From Algoriphagus yeomjeoni (lineage in GTDB: Bacteria; Bacteroidota; Bacteroidia; Cytophagales; Cyclobacteriaceae): a stretch of DNA of 64,000 nucleotides. The stretch is from assembly GCF_003259505.1 (NCBI RefSeq), contig NZ_QLLK01000003.1:310001-374000 (forward strand). Reading direction: 5' to 3'. Numbering within the stretch: position 1 is the stretch's first letter; each line of letters starts with the position of its first letter. The translations under genes and the position numbers were made by a program. The notes beneath the pieces were generated by a model, which worked only from the letters and a program-made list of their open reading frames with translations, did no database searches and was not told where the DNA came from. This document shows, piece after piece, positions 53,475 through 60,376 of this stretch.

Positions 53475-53717
53475 ATGAACCGCTTTTTAACTTTTACCGC
53501 ATCACTTCTTATTTTGACTTTTTTCTCCTGCAAGGAACCAGATTCCGATTATGAGGGAGTAACTACCCAGGAAATATATGTAGATGTAAGTGATCCGAAA
53601 ACCTTTAAAATGTCACAGTTTTTTGATACATGTTTTATAGTTCCTTTGGATATTAAGCGAGATGACAATCCTGTGCTGTTTATCTATCGATTCAAAGAGG
53701 AGGTTGATCTTGATTGA
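53475..53717 (+). pseudogene. Internally deleted copy of the propeller lipoprotein
   Basis: The frame encodes a lipoprotein signal (LTFTASLLILTFFSC), about 45 residues matching the start of the gene at 51555 (KMSQFFDTCFIVPLD), then jumps directly to its last 20 residues (IKRDDNPVLFIYRFKEEVDL). All propeller blades are missing, about 310 codons. The junction is ...CCTTTGGATATTAAGCGAG. Flanking DNA also matches the complete copy: GGAGGAGGTTTTTATTTTTT before and about 100 bp after the stop. An 80-residue secreted remnant could still be made. Confidence 0.85.
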
Positions 53718-53815
53718 AGATAGTAGTTGCTATGGAATAGGTTTATTTCAGTTTCTATAGTAAATGGCTTTTATGTCCATTTATGGCTCAATCTTCTAAA
53801 GTTTTTAAAAAAAAA

Positions 53816-55030
53816 TTACTTCCTCTTTAACTTAATCACCGTAATCTCCGGCCAAATCCCAACTCTTCCCGGAAAGGCTAAAAATCCAAATCCACGGTTG
53901 ACATGCAAGTAACGTCCAAGTTCCTCATACAATCCAGCCCACTTCGGATAGCGAAGGGAAGCGGGACTCCATTTGATAAAACCGGGGATCTCGATCCCAA
54001 ACTGCATCCCATGGGTATGTCCACTTAGGGTTAGATGGATGAATTGGGAGAAATTTTTCACCTGCTCGTCAAAGTGAGAAGGATCGTGACTCATGAGTAT
54101 TTTAAAACTTTTATCGCTCAGGTTTGCCGTAGCTTTCTTTAGGTCTCCGTATTGTCCAAATCCCTTTCCCCAGTTCTCCACACCGATTAGATCTACACTT
54201 GCGCCTCCTTTTTCCAGATTGATATTTTCATTGCGCAAAAGTGTGAAACCCAATTCTTTTTGGATTTCGTACAGACGCTGCATATTGGCTTCTTTGGCCT
54301 CCTTACTAGGCCAAGACACATAATCCCCATAGTCATGATTTCCTAAGATGGAATACTTGCCCATGGGAGCTTTCAGCTTTTTGAATGTGTCGATCCAAGG
54401 TTCCATTTCCTCCGATTGGTTATTGACCAAGTCACCAGTAAAAAGGATAACATCCGATTCTTGCTGGTTGATCAGATCAATGCCATATTCCAGTTTCTTT
54501 TTATTGTCAAAACTTCCGGAATGTATATCTGAAATCTGGGTGATAGTAAATCCGTCAAATTCCTCCGGCAAGTCATCGAATTCCAGCGTATGATTCACTA
54601 CCCGATAACGGTATTTTCCTATTAATACGCCATGCAATATTCCTAAAAAAGGAATTGCAGAAATTATCAATGCAGTTTGGCTTACAAATTTTCTTCTATC
54701 TGCTAGAAAATCCCCTTCCTGATGGCCAGCGACCGAATAAAATATCCCGGTTAAAAAGCGTAAGATATCTTCCCCAAACATAAAGCCTAGGACAATGATC
54801 TTAGGAATCAACGATAACACCAGCAGGGAGATAAGTCTTCCAAAGTTGGGGCTCAGATTACTTCTGCTGAAGGTCAGAAAACCATAGGCTACAAAAAGGT
54901 ACAGTGAAATAGAAAAAATCCAGAACCCTATCTTAATCCAGCTTTGCTCAGGGAAAGTAGTTTTGAAAGCCTGATACGAATACCAGTCGATAAGGAATAC
55001 GATGACTAGGAGGATTGTAATGCGAACCAA
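53816..55030 (-). CDS. Membrane-anchored metallophosphoesterase (YkuE-like)
   Basis: Residues 1 to about 135 hold three to four membrane helices with an arginine-rich SGHQEGDFLADRRKFVSQ-like segment before the last one. Residues about 150-404 form a calcineurin-like phosphoesterase domain with all five metal motifs: ISDIHSGSF, FTGDLVN, GNHDYGD, LMSHDP and SGHTHGMQFG. It probably acts on the outer face of the inner membrane; the substrate (nucleotide, lipid or UDP-sugar) is open. It is transcribed alone. Confidence 0.9.
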   Translation of the reverse strand: MVRITILLVIVFLIDWYSYQAFKTTFPEQSWIKIGFWIFSISLYLFVAYGFLTFSRSNLSPNFGRLISLLVLSLIPKIIVLGFMFGEDILRFLTGIFYSVAGHQEGDFLADRRKFVSQTALIISAIPFLGILHGVLIGKYRYRVVNHTLEFDDLPEEFDGFTITQISDIHSGSFDNKKKLEYGIDLINQQESDVILFTGDLVNNQSEEMEPWIDTFKKLKAPMGKYSILGNHDYGDYVSWPSKEAKEANMQRLYEIQKELGFTLLRNENINLEKGGASVDLIGVENWGKGFGQYGDLKKATANLSDKSFKILMSHDPSHFDEQVKNFSQFIHLTLSGHTHGMQFGIEIPGFIKWSPASLRYPKWAGLYEELGRYLHVNRGFGFLAFPGRVGIWPEITVIKLKRK

Positions 55031-55186
55031 GTGAAATTTGTTTAAATGTGGTATTAGGATGACTTGCTAGGGATGTCAATATAGAATAAACACGCTACGC
55101 AAGAAAATGATTAAATGGTTGAAATGGATTCAAGAATTTGTCTTGAATAAAACAGAGGATTTACTTCGGTGTTAAGTGATTAGGCC

Positions 55187-55304
55187 TAAGGATTTGTAAT
55201 TTCGAAAGTTGATCCGAAGAGTTAAAATCTTCAATGTCATACCTACCATGTTGATCTGCCTGATTTAAAATCCTGCGATCTTGGCGCAAAATTACAAATC
55301 CTTA
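55187..55304. repeat. 118-bp MITE-like element with perfect 16-bp terminal inverted repeats
   Basis: TAAGGATTTGTAATTT at the left end and AAATTACAAATCCTTA at the right end are exact reverse complements. The 86-bp interior carries no frame worth noting. It lies in the 451-bp gap before the aminotransferase gene. I see nothing else there apart from the hairpin at 55448. Confidence 0.8.
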
Positions 55305-55447
55305 AGAGCTTGGTTATTTTCTGAAAGTGTGAAATTCTAAAACATTTCGAGATAATAAAGACCTCAAGCGATGTTTTAAAATGAAATAGAAAAACTCAGT
55401 ATTTCTTCCCTAGGCGATACTTTCATTCCTCTTTTTCGTTTCTTTAC

Positions 55448-55471
55448 GGCTGAATTATTTTGTATTCAGCC
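55448..55471 (+). promoter_or_regulatory. Hairpin 10 bp upstream of the aminotransferase start
   Basis: GGCTGAAT-TATTTTGT-ATTCAGCC is a perfect 8-bp stem with an 8-nt loop ending ten bases before the ATG. It may be an operator, a leader structure affecting ribosome access, or a terminator of the upstream gap (no T run follows). Confidence 0.5.
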
Positions 55472-55481
55472 TATCAAACCT

Positions 55482-56798
55482 ATGAGACAGTTACTCCTAA
55501 GACCCGGAGCAGAAGAATTGACGTATGAGATTCGTGGAATCGTGAAGAAAGCACGTCAAGTTGAAGCTTTGGGTTATTCTATGACTTGGGAAAATATTGG
55601 TGATCCCATCCAAAAGAGCAATCATGTGCCTGATTGGATGAAGGAAATCATCGCTGACCTGATGAAAGACGACAAGACTTATGGTTATGCGGATTCCAAA
55701 GGGATGCTGGAAACGCGTAAGTTTCTTGCGGATCTGAATAACGAAAGAGGTGGAACTCAGATCACCGCAGAAGATATTTTGTTTTTTAATGGGCTGGGGG
55801 ATGCTATCGCAAAGCTGTATCAGTTTTTGATTCCGACGGCACGAATTATTGGTCCTTCACCAGCTTACAGCACACATAGTTCTGCCGAGGCCGCTCATGC
55901 CAACGCTGCACCAATTACCTATAAGCTAGATCCTGATAATCAGTGGCTTCCGGATATGGAAGACCTGTATTTGAAGGTCCGCTATAATCCTTCTATTGTA
56001 GGAATTTTGATTATCAATCCAGACAATCCAACTGGAATGGTGTATCCAAGAGAGGTTTTGGAGGCATTTGTTAAAATAGCTGAGGAGTTTAATCTGCTTT
56101 TGATCACGGATGAGATCTATCAGAATATAACCTACAATGGCATCACCGCTGTTCCTTTGGCTGACGTAATCGGGGATCGGCCAGCTATTTCATTGAAAGG
56201 GATTTCCAAGGAATTCCCTTGGCCGGGATCACGCTGTGGCTGGATGGAATTTTATAATCGTGAATCCTCGAAAGAGTTCGCCAAGCTATGCCAGACGCTG
56301 GAAAATGCCAAAATGATAGAAGTTTGCTCTACCATTTTACCGCAATTGGCTATCCCGAAAATCATGAAGCACCCTGCTTACTTCAAATACAGAGAAGAGG
56401 CAAATGCACAGATAGGTAAGAGGAGCGATTGGATGCGTGAGATCTTGGGAGATATCCCAGGAATCAAGTTTAATCCAACACAGGGAGCTTTTTACAATAC
56501 AATTGTATTTGATGAGGGAGTATTGAAAGAAGATCAGTTTCTGCCAATTGAAGACGAGAGATTACAAAGTTTGCTGGACTCATGGTTGGAAGAGAAAAAT
56601 ATGCCAATGGATAAGCGATTCGTTTATAATCTTTTGGCGGCTGAGCAGATTTGCGTAGTTCCTATTTCTTCTTTTTGCTCAGATTTAAGAGGTTTCCGTG
56701 TGACTCTTTTGGAGGAGAATGAGGAAGTTTTTAAGAGTACGTTTAGGAGATTAGGGAGAGCGATTGGGGAGTATTTGAAGTCGGAAGTGGAAGTTTGA
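55482..56798 (+). CDS. PLP-dependent aminotransferase, fold type I (class I/II)
   Basis: The 438-residue protein has the class I/II aminotransferase pattern: IIGPSPAYSTHSSAEA around the substrate/cofactor loop, ILIINPDNPTGMVYPREVL with the conserved N-P-x-N-P-T-G asparagine, LLITDEIYQNITY with the PLP-binding D and Y, and SLKGISKEFPWPGSRCGW with the lysine that forms the Schiff base and the following arginine. It is cytoplasmic and transfers amino groups between amino and keto acids; the specificity (aspartate, alanine or other) is not clear. A palindrome sits just upstream of its start. Confidence 0.9.
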   Translation: MRQLLLRPGAEELTYEIRGIVKKARQVEALGYSMTWENIGDPIQKSNHVPDWMKEIIADLMKDDKTYGYADSKGMLETRKFLADLNNERGGTQITAEDILFFNGLGDAIAKLYQFLIPTARIIGPSPAYSTHSSAEAAHANAAPITYKLDPDNQWLPDMEDLYLKVRYNPSIVGILIINPDNPTGMVYPREVLEAFVKIAEEFNLLLITDEIYQNITYNGITAVPLADVIGDRPAISLKGISKEFPWPGSRCGWMEFYNRESSKEFAKLCQTLENAKMIEVCSTILPQLAIPKIMKHPAYFKYREEANAQIGKRSDWMREILGDIPGIKFNPTQGAFYNTIVFDEGVLKEDQFLPIEDERLQSLLDSWLEEKNMPMDKRFVYNLLAAEQICVVPISSFCSDLRGFRVTLLEENEEVFKSTFRRLGRAIGEYLKSEVEV

Positions 56799-56851
56799 AA
56801 TAAAAAGTCTGAATTCTGAAGTGAAAAATCTAAAACCCGAGGAGTTTAGCT

Positions 56852-57202
56852 CTATATGTTTCTCTTTGCATTGATGACCATTGTAGTGAAAATCGCTGTT
56901 AACTCGCAGGCTTCTTTATGTAGTGGTTTTATTCTTTCTTCTGGCGAAATCCCGGATTCAGATATCAATTCAAGCCAAAAGATTGTTTCATCAGCTTCTT
57001 CTTGAACGACGGATAACTTTGAAATAAATTCAGCTCTGGAACGACCTCTTTGAGACGATCTATAATTCGCTCCTATGGAGGTGCCAGATCTAACTATTTG
57101 CTTTCCGAGCTCAAATCCAACGGTATTTTTGGGGAGTTCTGAAACAAGCTTTATAATTTCTAATGCGAATGCTTTGGTTCTTTGCTTCAAGTCTTTATCC
57201 AT
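56852..57202 (-). CDS. Four-helix-bundle (23S rRNA intervening-sequence type) protein
   Basis: The 116 residues (RTKAFALEIIKLVSELPKNT, GKQIVRSGTSIGANYRSSQRGRSRAEFISK split at GANY, then EEADETIFWLELI) fit the S23/IVP four-helix-bundle family. Members occur inside 23S rRNA intervening sequences in some bacteria and as free genes in Bacteroidota, as here. The function is unknown. It is flanked on both sides by inverted AGTGAAAAAGCTAAAA-type repeats (56802-56834, 57221-57254, 57281-57315). Confidence 0.88.
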   Translation of the reverse strand: MDKDLKQRTKAFALEIIKLVSELPKNTVGFELGKQIVRSGTSIGANYRSSQRGRSRAEFISKLSVVQEEADETIFWLELISESGISPEERIKPLHKEACELTAIFTTMVINAKRNI

Positions 57203-57312
57203 AATCGTTTAGTTTACATTTTTAGCTTTTTCACTTCATCTTTCTGATTTTCAAATTCCCCAAATACATTTCGGTAAATATTTTTAGCTTTTTCACTTTA
57301 GACTTCTGAATT

Positions 57313-58248
57313 TTAGTGCTCTCTCACTTTAATCTTTGAATCAGGAACAATATCCTCTTCCTCCCCCGATTCCTTTGAAAAAGTTGACAAATCCGGTTGC
57401 CCGGCATTCACCCAGGCAGTGAACCAAAAATCAGCGATCATCTTGATGGATTTTTTCATTTGTCGCTCGATCTGGCTGTTTAGAGCCAATGCATAAGCTT
57501 CTGTAAACTCGCGGGAATAGACCCGGACAGTTAAATTGTTACGCTCTTCATAACTGTATTTTTGATCAGGAGAGAAGCTTTTCGTCAGTTCCCTTTCTAT
57601 AGTCAATACGCTATCAACTTGCGCATGAGCAGCTGCCACAGCGTCCCAAAGCGCTAATTGTGGTTGTTCTACATACTCCGCCTGCCCGACCCAAAGCGGA
57701 TAATCTTTGGCTTGCAGTTCAGGCACCCTACTTTCCCAAAATCCATGAATACCAACCTGATCAGTTAGCTGCCCATTGTAATTTACCGTGGTGTGAAGTG
57801 GTACATTCAGATCACCTATGTAATGTCCCAAGTCCGCAGAAAGCCTCAAAATGGCTGCTGAGTTCTTGGTTTCAAATGCTTTTGTGAGATTTAAAAATGT
57901 GAAATAGGCCGACCAAGGCCCAATTCCATTTGCTCTAAGACTGTCTTCTGTGAATTTTTCTACCGCTTCATTCCAATATTTCGGGAGAATTTGCATTGCT
58001 GAATCTCCATAAAAGTCCAGATCTATGAAGTGTTTCTCAGCCTCGCCTTCGACGGCATATCTTCGACGATCAGGATTTACGGCATTCTCAGTAATGTACT
58101 GGATCTGAGGTTTGTAAAAGCCGATCATTTCCTCAGGTAGAGAAAAGACCGCAAGTCTATTTATCAAAGAATGTGCATAAAATCCCCAAGTAATTGGTGT
58201 GGTTGAAATTAAAAAGAACGAAAAAATGCATATTAGAAAAATTCTCAT
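57313..58248 (-). CDS. Zinc-dependent phospholipase C / S1-P1 nuclease-like secreted protein
   Basis: A signal peptide (MRIFLICIFSFFLISTTPIT) precedes the mature start WGFYAHSLINRLAVF; in this fold the N-terminal tryptophan and the following histidine bind zinc. Further ligand-like sites are AEKHFIDLDFYG, LSADLGHYIGDLNVPLHTT (H-x-x-x-D) and QVGIHGFWESRVPE. The 311 residues are mostly helical, as in bacterial phospholipase C and S1/P1 nucleases. The substrate is not decided. It is probably periplasmic or secreted. Confidence 0.82.
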   Translation of the reverse strand: MRIFLICIFSFFLISTTPITWGFYAHSLINRLAVFSLPEEMIGFYKPQIQYITENAVNPDRRRYAVEGEAEKHFIDLDFYGDSAMQILPKYWNEAVEKFTEDSLRANGIGPWSAYFTFLNLTKAFETKNSAAILRLSADLGHYIGDLNVPLHTTVNYNGQLTDQVGIHGFWESRVPELQAKDYPLWVGQAEYVEQPQLALWDAVAAAHAQVDSVLTIERELTKSFSPDQKYSYEERNNLTVRVYSREFTEAYALALNSQIERQMKKSIKMIADFWFTAWVNAGQPDLSTFSKESGEEEDIVPDSKIKVREH

Positions 58249-58377
58249 ACCTAAAAATAATCAAAATCTTTGTCAGATATATGAATAGATAATCGGTATA
58301 TTTGCACCGTAAACGAGGGTTTTGCCAATTTATTGAGTTTATAATTGACTGCTTTCAAAGGGAATGTTTAAAATTCC

Positions 58378-58409
58378 TTTGGCAGAATTAATAAATTACA
58401 ATAACTTTG
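58378..58409 (+). promoter_or_regulatory. rpsT promoter
   Basis: TTTG at 58378-58381 and TAACTTTG at 58402-58409 are separated by 20 bp, an ideal Bacteroidota housekeeping promoter. Transcription would start about 45 nt before the rpsT ATG. A second possible -7 element (TATATTTG, 58297-58304) lies further upstream. Confidence 0.8.
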
Positions 58410-58460
58410 CACTCCGATTCGGAATAGGGACACGTAAAGAAATTCAATTATAATTAAGAT

Positions 58461-58715
58461 ATGGCAAATCACAAATCAGCTCTGAAGAGAATTCGTGCTA
58501 ACGAAGCTAAGCGTTTGAGAAACAGATATCAGGCTAAAACAACTAGAACTTTTATCAAAAGATTGAAAGCAACTACTGATAAAGTAGAAGCTTCTGAGCT
58601 TTACAAGAAAGTTTCTTCTATGTTGGACAAGTTGGCTAAGAAGAATGTGATTCACAAGAACAACGCAAGTAACAAAAAATCAAGATTGGCTAGGTTCGTT
58701 TCTGCACTAGGTTAA
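58461..58715 (+). CDS. rpsT: 30S ribosomal protein S20
   Basis: The 84-residue basic protein begins MANHKSALKRIRANEAKRLR and ends NASNKKSRLARFVSALG, which is diagnostic of S20. It binds 16S rRNA at the bottom of the small subunit body. It is a single-gene transcript with a canonical promoter 50 bp upstream and a strong terminator 24 bp after the stop. Confidence 0.97.
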   Translation: MANHKSALKRIRANEAKRLRNRYQAKTTRTFIKRLKATTDKVEASELYKKVSSMLDKLAKKNVIHKNNASNKKSRLARFVSALG

Positions 58716-58738
58716 TTCTATAAGATTTTAATTCTCTA

Positions 58739-58764
58739 AAACCCTGCTGGTCAGGGTTTTTTTT
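58739..58764 (+). terminator. rpsT terminator
   Basis: AAACCCTG-CTGGT-CAGGGTTT followed by a run of eight T residues. Confidence 0.92.
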
Positions 58765-58811
58765 ATGCCTTGAAGTATCTAAATTCATAGCTCACTTTTT
58801 AATGGATTGCT

Positions 58812-59507
58812 ATGGATACTTACTCCTCTATCAAAATTTCCCAGCTTGCCGAAGAAGATCGACCTCGGGAAAAACTCCTACTTAAAGGCAGATCAGCCTT
58901 AACCGATGCAGAACTTATTGCTATCCTGATAGGCTCAGGTACGCCTTCTGTAAGTGCTGTTGATCTTTCGAAGCATATTTTGGCTGATGTGAATTATGAT
59001 CTTCGCGCACTTGCAAGACTGTCCATTCAGGATTTGAAGAAGTTTAAGGGTATAGGCGAAGCTAAAGCCATATCGATTATTGCAGCTATGGAATTGGGGA
59101 GGAGAAGGAAAGATTCAGAACCAGTGCTAAAGCCCAAGATCACCTGTTCTCAGGATATTTATGATTTGATGCGTCCGGAATTACTTGATGCGGCAGTGGA
59201 GTACTTTTACCTAATCTTGCTCACCCGAAGTAATCTGGTTATGAAAAAGCAGCTCATTTCCCAAGGCGGGACTGCGGGGACAGTTGTCGATCCCAAGGTT
59301 GTTTTCAAGATTGCTCTAGAGCATCTTGCGCAGTCTATTATTTTGGTTCATAATCACCCCAGTGGCAATATCAGTCCCTCTGATCAAGACAAGCGACTCA
59401 CCCGTCGTCTGGTTAATATCGGACGAGAATTGGATTTGACCGTACTTGATCATGTGATTTTTACAGATAGTGGCTACTTTAGCTTCGCCGATGACGGAAC
59501 ACTCTGA
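58812..59507 (+). CDS. radC: RadC family JAB/MPN domain protein
   Basis: The 231 residues have an N-terminal helix-hairpin-helix-like region (LARLSIQDLKKFKGIGEAKA) and a C-terminal JAB/MPN metalloprotease-like domain with the JAMM motif HNHPSGNISPSDQD. This is the standard RadC layout and length. The historical link to DNA repair is weak, and the biochemical role is still unclear. It lies 40 bp upstream of the repeated leader element and DUF1684 gene, and could be cotranscribed with them. Confidence 0.93.
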   Translation: MDTYSSIKISQLAEEDRPREKLLLKGRSALTDAELIAILIGSGTPSVSAVDLSKHILADVNYDLRALARLSIQDLKKFKGIGEAKAISIIAAMELGRRRKDSEPVLKPKITCSQDIYDLMRPELLDAAVEYFYLILLTRSNLVMKKQLISQGGTAGTVVDPKVVFKIALEHLAQSIILVHNHPSGNISPSDQDKRLTRRLVNIGRELDLTVLDHVIFTDSGYFSFADDGTL

Positions 59508-59545
59508 TTTAGGTTGAGCCATGTTCCCTTGAATAGTAGATAAGC

Positions 59546-59641
59546 TAATGAAATCGAGCATGACCCAAAGCGACACACAGAGGTATGATTATGCTGCTTG
59601 CGAAGATTCCATGTGGCAAGTAAAAATCAAATTATAAACAC
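59546..59641 (+). repeat. Repeated leader element, copy B (structured, with short ORF)
   Basis: Second copy of the element at 17120-17212. AATGAAATCGAGCATGAC at the left and GCGAAGATTCCATG plus TAAAAATCAAATTATAAACA at the right flank a different interior of about 34 nt. AATCGAGCATG (59552-59562) can pair with CTTGCGAAGATT (59597-59608), keeping the AATC/GATT arm and the G-A mismatches with one extra bulged base and one U-U mismatch. It ends at the ATG of the DUF1684 gene. Confidence 0.65.
59548..59637 (+). CDS. Putative 29-residue leader peptide
   Basis: The ATG frame encodes MKSSMTQSDT...QVKIKL and stops at TAA, four bases before the DUF1684 start. It shares the first six residues and the KIK ending with the frame at 17122. 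The central residues are unrelated, partly because a one-base shift puts the conserved AGATTCCAT block in another frame. Confidence 0.4.
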   Translation: MKSSMTQSDTQRYDYAACEDSMWQVKIKL

Positions 59642-60259
59642 ATGAAAAACAATACGATTATACTTCTGATTATTTCTGTGGTGGTTTTGGCTGCTGTTGT
59701 TTATACTTTAACAGGCACAGAAAGTCCAGAAGATTACATTGAAAGAATCGAAGCTGAGCGCGAACGACAGTTCAAATTCATCCGGTATAACTTTGAGTCG
59801 CCATTGACAGAGGAGCAAAAGGCCTCATTTAAGGAGTTGAGTTTCTATCCCATTGACCCAAGCTATAAGGTAAAGGCGAGAATGGTGAATATAGAAGACA
59901 GGAAAGTAAGAGAAGTTCCCCTCACCGATGGCACAAAAGAAAAATACATTGAGCATTCTTGGGCTGAGTTTGAGTTGAATGGGAAACCGGAAAAGCTCTT
60001 GCTTCTGCAGGCTATGAATGAGCCGGATAAGAGAAATTTCTTTCTTGCCTTTGCAGATGAAACAAGCGCTGTAGAGACTTATGGTGGAGGCCGTTATATC
60101 AATGCCCGCCAAGATGGGAAGAATAGTATCACAATCGATTTCAATTTGGCCTATAATCCTTATTGTGCTTATAATCCGGATTATGGCTGTCCACTTCCTC
60201 CCAAAGAAAATTTGCTAGACATTCCAATTCCAGTTGGAGAGAAAAATTACGGGAAATAG
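59642..60259 (+). CDS. DUF1684-like exported protein
   Basis: The 205-residue protein starts with a hydrophobic signal anchor (TIILLIISVVVLAAVVYTLT). The rest fits the DUF1684 family: ESPLTEEQKASFKELSFYPI, the FLAFADETSAVETYGGGRYI strand pair, and the C-terminal DFNLAYNPYCAYNPDYGCPL with PPKENLLDIPIPVGEKNY. It is likely held at the periplasmic face of the inner membrane. The function is unknown. It follows radC and is immediately preceded by the repeated leader element. Confidence 0.9.
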   Translation: MKNNTIILLIISVVVLAAVVYTLTGTESPEDYIERIEAERERQFKFIRYNFESPLTEEQKASFKELSFYPIDPSYKVKARMVNIEDRKVREVPLTDGTKEKYIEHSWAEFELNGKPEKLLLLQAMNEPDKRNFFLAFADETSAVETYGGGRYINARQDGKNSITIDFNLAYNPYCAYNPDYGCPLPPKENLLDIPIPVGEKNYGK

Positions 60260-60283
60260 CCTTTCTGCCTAGCTCAAATCTCT

Positions 60284-60291
60284 TAAATTTG
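60284..60291 (+). promoter_or_regulatory. Candidate pheT -7 element (TAAATTTG)
   Basis: TAAATTTG matches TAnnTTTG. TTTC at 60262-60265 is a possible -33. The transcript start would fall just before the hairpin at 60312. Confidence 0.5.
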
Positions 60292-60307
60292 TACGCATAA
60301 TTGAATA

Positions 60308-60334
60308 AAACGGGGTTTTCGAACCCCTTTTGTT
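60308..60334 (+). terminator. UUCG-capped terminator between DUF1684 and pheT
   Basis: GGGGTT-TTCG-AACCCC is followed by a T-rich tract (TTTTGTTT), 50 bp after the DUF1684 stop and about 43 bp before pheT. If the pheT promoter is at 60284 it would lie inside the pheT leader and could act as an attenuator. Confidence 0.8.
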
Positions 60335-60376
60335 TATCACGCAGATCAATTTTGATTTGCACTTTAAGTTTTACTG

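Noticed and set aside
60308..60334. tRNA T-arm-like sequence (GTTTTCGAACCCC)
   Set aside because: No acceptor, D or anticodon arms surround it; it is a UUCG-capped terminator.
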